Below are positions 15,190 through 17,382 of a DNA stretch of 17,382 nt, piece by piece. Position numbers and translations under genes: made by a program. The stretch spans positions 1 through 17,382 of the forward strand of contig JAIFNF010000059.1 in NCBI GenBank assembly GCA_020047885.1. Direction: 5' to 3'. A model generated the notes under the pieces. That model was not told the origin of the DNA. It did no database searches and saw only the letters and a program-made list of their open reading frames with translations. Position 1 is the stretch's first letter; each line of letters starts with the position of its first letter. Source of the DNA: Gammaproteobacteria bacterium. Its GTDB lineage: Bacteria; Pseudomonadota; Gammaproteobacteria; Competibacterales; Competibacteraceae.

Positions 15190-16158
15190 TTATCGCCACT
15201 GTACCGTCTGATCCAACCCCAGCCCCTTCATCAGCGCCGCGCCCAGACTCATTTCCGCGCTGTCCAACACCCGGTCGATCCAAGTGGTGCGTTTGGTATA
15301 ATCGAGCAAGGTTTTCTCGCCAATCACTTCTTCAGCGACATAGCGGGTACTGCCCAGCGCATCCACCAATCCTAGCCCGACGCTCTGCTCGCCCGTCCAC
15401 ATCAGCCCGCTGAACACCTCGGGATTATCCTTCAACCGTTCCCCCCGGCCCTGCTTGACCGCCGCCATAAACTGCTGATGAATCGCGTCCAGCATCCCTT
15501 GGAGATGCTGCACTTCCGCCGGATTCACCGGCTTGAACGGATCGAGGAAATCCTTGTTGCTGCCCGCGGTATACGCCCGCCGCTCCACGCCCAGCTTCGC
15601 AATCGCGTCGGTAAAGCCGAAACTGTCCATCCGCACGCCGATAGAACCGACGATGCTGGCCTTGTTGGCGTAGATATTCTGCGCGGCCGCCGCGATGTAG
15701 TAACCGCCGGAAGCGCAGACATCACTGGTCACGGCATGAATCGGGATTTTCGGATACTGCTGGCGCAGCTTCTGAATCTCATCGTAAATCTCGCCGGACT
15801 GCACCGGACTGCCGCCGGGACTGTTCACTTCCAGCACCACGCCAACGGTATTCTCGTCCTTGAACGCCTTGCGCAACGCCTGAATCACATTCTGGGCGCT
15901 GGCCTCGGTGCTGCTGGAAATCAGCCCTTCCACGCGTACCAGCGCGGTGTGCCGCTTGACGGATGCCGTACTTAAACGGTCCGGCCAGGCCAGCGCCAGC
16001 AATACAATTAAATAAATCAGAAACAGGAATTTAAAGAAAATCCCCCAGCGGCGCGTCCGCCGTTGTTCAGTCACGGCGGCCAGCGCCAGTTGGGTCAGAA
16101 TATCTCGCGCCCAACGATCATCACTGGACGGATAGGCATTCGCATTCGGTTCATTCAC
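15190..16158 (-). CDS. sppA: Signal peptide peptidase SppA, S49 family, short form
   Basis: Inner-membrane serine protease that degrades cleaved signal peptides; the catalytic domain faces the periplasm. The N-terminal cytoplasmic segment is rich in Arg (QRRTRRW), followed by one membrane span (about 40-58, IFFKFLFLIYLIVLLALAW). The protease domain has VEVNSPGG-like LEVNSPGGSPVQSGEIYDE, the nucleophile region DVCASGGYYIAAAA (S150), ASIVGSIGV and the general base in GSNKDFLDPFKP (K202), giving the Ser/Lys dyad. At 322 residues it is the single-domain 36-kDa form, not the 67-kDa duplicated E. coli form. GGAG lies about 12 nt before the ATG. It is downstream of rluC on the same strand, an order common in gammaproteobacteria, here without the HAD phosphatase gene often found between them. 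Confidence 0.93.
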   Translation of the reverse strand: MNEPNANAYPSSDDRWARDILTQLALAAVTEQRRTRRWGIFFKFLFLIYLIVLLALAWPDRLSTASVKRHTALVRVEGLISSSTEASAQNVIQALRKAFKDENTVGVVLEVNSPGGSPVQSGEIYDEIQKLRQQYPKIPIHAVTSDVCASGGYYIAAAAQNIYANKASIVGSIGVRMDSFGFTDAIAKLGVERRAYTAGSNKDFLDPFKPVNPAEVQHLQGMLDAIHQQFMAAVKQGRGERLKDNPEVFSGLMWTGEQSVGLGLVDALGSTRYVAEEVIGEKTLLDYTKRTTWIDRVLDSAEMSLGAALMKGLGLDQTVQWR

Positions 16159-16192
16159 GGATCACTCTCCATGGTTTCAGAGCCATAAAACT

Positions 16193-16215
16193 CCCCTCTC
16201 CCACCGGGAGAGGGG
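16193..16215 (-). terminator. Perfect 10-bp hairpin between rluC and sppA
   Basis: CCCCTCTCCC (16193-16202) and GGGAGAGGGG (16206-16215) pair perfectly around a 3-nt loop. Read on the minus strand the stem is followed by AGTTTT, a short U-run, so it may end or weaken rluC transcripts before sppA. The sequence, with the neighbouring GAGGGTG, also resembles a hairpin repeat that I recall seeing scattered through many proteobacterial genomes. Confidence 0.5.
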
Positions 16216-16225
16216 TGAGGGTGGT

Positions 16226-17185
16226 TCAAGGGCGACGGCGGGGTGAACTTAACCCATCCAGCACCGCCTTCAGTTCGACATCCAGGGGCGCACTGACTGC
16301 AATCTCCCGCCCGCCCAGCGGTAAATTCAGGCTGTGGGCGTGCAGGAACAGGCGACGCAGCCCGTACTGTTCAGCCATCAACCGATTAAACGCCGCATCA
16401 CCGTATTTATCATCACCGGCCAGCGGATGACCGACGTGGTTAGCGTGAACGCGAATTTGATGGGTGCGACCGGTGACAATCCGCGCCTCCAACAGCGAGG
16501 CGACTTTGTACAGGCTCACCGGCTGAAATCGGGTCAGCGATGGCTTACCATCCTCCAGCACTTCGACCATTCGCTCGCCGCCGCGCAACACATTCCGGCG
16601 CAAGGGCTGATTGACTTCACGCGGCCCATGGTTCCAGTAACCGCGCACCAGCGCCAGATAGCGCTTCTCCACCTGCCCGGCCTTGAACGCCGCCTGAATC
16701 TGCCGCAATGCGACCGGCGTGCGCGCCAGCGCCAGACAGCCACTGGTCTCCCGATCCAGCCGGTGCGCCAGTTCCAGAAAGGTCTCTGCCGGACGCAACG
16801 CCCGCAGCGCCTCAATCACGCCATAGTCCAGCCCGCTGCCCTTATGCACCGCTAACCCGGACGGCTTGTTCAACACCAGCACGTCGCGATCCTCATACAG
16901 CACCGCCTCGCGCAACAGCTCCGCCAGTCCCGACGACGGTTGAAACGGTCGATCCTCCCGCTCGCCCAGCCGCACCGGCGGAATGCGCAGTCGATCGCCG
17001 ATGTGCAAGCGCTGATCGGGCTGAACCCGCCCGCCATTCACGCGCACCTGGCCGGTGCGTACAATCCGATAAATCAAGCTCTTGGGCGCGCCTTTCAGTT
17101 CACGCAGCAGAAAATTATCAAGACGCTGATCCACATATTCTGGAGTGACGTCCAGATAGCGCACTCCGACAGAAGCTACAGACAT
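16226..17185 (-). CDS. rluC: 23S rRNA pseudouridine synthase (955/2504/2580)
   Basis: Isomerises uridines 955, 2504 and 2580 of 23S rRNA (E. coli numbering) during ribosome assembly. The N-terminal S4 RNA-binding domain covers QRLDNFLLRELKGAPKSLIYRIVRTGQVRVNGGR. The RluA-type synthase domain has VLVLNKPSGLAVH, the catalytic HRLDRETSG with Asp144, and the late GRTHQIRVH and HPLAGDDKYG motifs. From ATG 17185 the product is 319 residues, and both length and Asp144 agree with E. coli RluC. AGG about 9 nt before the ATG supports this start. An in-frame ATG at 17356 would add 57 residues with no family similarity and would run across the divergent promoter. sppA is downstream. Confidence 0.95.
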   Translation of the reverse strand: MSVASVGVRYLDVTPEYVDQRLDNFLLRELKGAPKSLIYRIVRTGQVRVNGGRVQPDQRLHIGDRLRIPPVRLGEREDRPFQPSSGLAELLREAVLYEDRDVLVLNKPSGLAVHKGSGLDYGVIEALRALRPAETFLELAHRLDRETSGCLALARTPVALRQIQAAFKAGQVEKRYLALVRGYWNHGPREVNQPLRRNVLRGGERMVEVLEDGKPSLTRFQPVSLYKVASLLEARIVTGRTHQIRVHANHVGHPLAGDDKYGDAAFNRLMAEQYGLRRLFLHAHSLNLPLGGREIAVSAPLDVELKAVLDGLSSPRRRP

Positions 17186-17188
17186 TGT

Positions 17189-17217
17189 TTGAAGCCTATT
17201 CCTGGTACTGCTATAGT
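17189..17217 (+). promoter_or_regulatory. Strong sigma70 promoter with extended -10, divergent from rluC
   Basis: TTGAAG (17189-17194), exactly 17 bp, then TATAGT (17212-17217), preceded by TGC so that it forms an extended -10 (TGCTATAGT). The -35 matches four of six bases and the -10 five of six. It starts 4 bp upstream of the rluC ATG and points out of the window. In gammaproteobacteria rne (RNase E) is classically divergent from rluC, so this is probably the rne promoter. Confidence 0.65.
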
Positions 17218-17382
17218 GATTAATGTTGTCGTCGATAGGCCCCAGGGGCCGGCGAAACTGGAACAATACACGATATCGGTTTTCAGACCTGCGCGCCATT
17301 TTGCCCGGCGAGTCGGTATTTTCAAAGGGTTTTCCCGCCGCTCGACCCCTTTCCACCAGAGCGGCGCTTGACCGCGCTCCCA
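17218..17382 (+). other. Probable long 5' leader of the divergent gene (rne?)
   Basis: No open frame here resembles the start of RNase E or another known protein. Two hairpins are seen: GGCCCC-A-GGGGCC (17238-17250), and GCCGCTC (17337-17343) with GAGCGGC (17359-17365) around a 15-nt loop. In E. coli the rne leader is several hundred nucleotides long and folds into stems through which RNase E controls its own mRNA. A structured leader here would fit, but the gene itself is outside the window. Confidence 0.4.

Noticed and set aside
17186..17356. 57-residue extension of rluC
   Set aside because: It would cross the strong divergent promoter; the 319-residue form from 17185 matches the family length and places the catalytic Asp at 144.

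Overview
The window reads as a chromosomal segment of a moderately GC-rich gammaproteobacterium. The evidence is a gamma-type GalU, SthA, PilU, bifunctional HldE, HD-domain Cca, SppA and RluC set, including rluC placed next to a strong divergent promoter where rne is usually found. Genus cannot be fixed from this sequence. A glycogen- or polymer-accumulating lineage of the Competibacteraceae kind would fit, but that is only a guess. No rRNA, tRNA, CRISPR array, prophage or full-length insertion sequence is visible.

Layout. (1) Positions 1-748 hold the 3' part of a membrane-sensor (HAMP-GGDEF) diguanylate cyclase gene, broken by a nonsense codon and by a 134-bp inserted element. (2) 749-1102 is a gene-poor leader. 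(3) 1103-5327 is galU-ackA-glmS on the plus strand, a probable former operon now split by a 163-bp relative of the same element. (4) sthA, pilU and a class I aminotransferase follow on the plus strand (5404-9135). (5) On the minus strand, cca-hldE-FAD oxidoreductase-aldo/keto reductase (14008 down to 9144) look like one transcription unit. The last three genes overlap, and cca and hldE are separated by a third, 144-bp element. (6) A lipoprotein aminopeptidase (14107-15165, plus) diverges from cca and converges on sppA. (7) rluC and sppA run on the minus strand with a strong hairpin between them. A good sigma70 promoter (17189-17217) faces right, out of the window, probably for rne.

Functional themes. 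There is envelope precursor supply: GalU makes UDP-glucose, GlmS makes glucosamine-6-P, and HldE makes ADP-heptose precursors. There is central carbon and redox balance: acetate kinase and NAD(P) transhydrogenase. There is RNA maturation: Cca and RluC. There are also envelope proteases and a pilus retraction ATPase.

Most notable signal. A family of short non-autonomous inverted-repeat elements (134, 163 and 144 bp) is present in three copies. Each has terminal inverted repeats beginning GGCAAC or GGTGATT. Each is flanked by a direct duplication of TTA, TAA or TAAA, and has a core built from 10-bp units around CCACGGAA/TTCCGTGG. The empty site can be reconstructed exactly at all three places. 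One copy disrupts the GGDEF gene. The other two sit on the stop codon of an upstream operon gene (ackA, cca), so the duplication rebuilds the stop codon and leaves both neighbours intact. All three lie in the same orientation relative to host-gene transcription.
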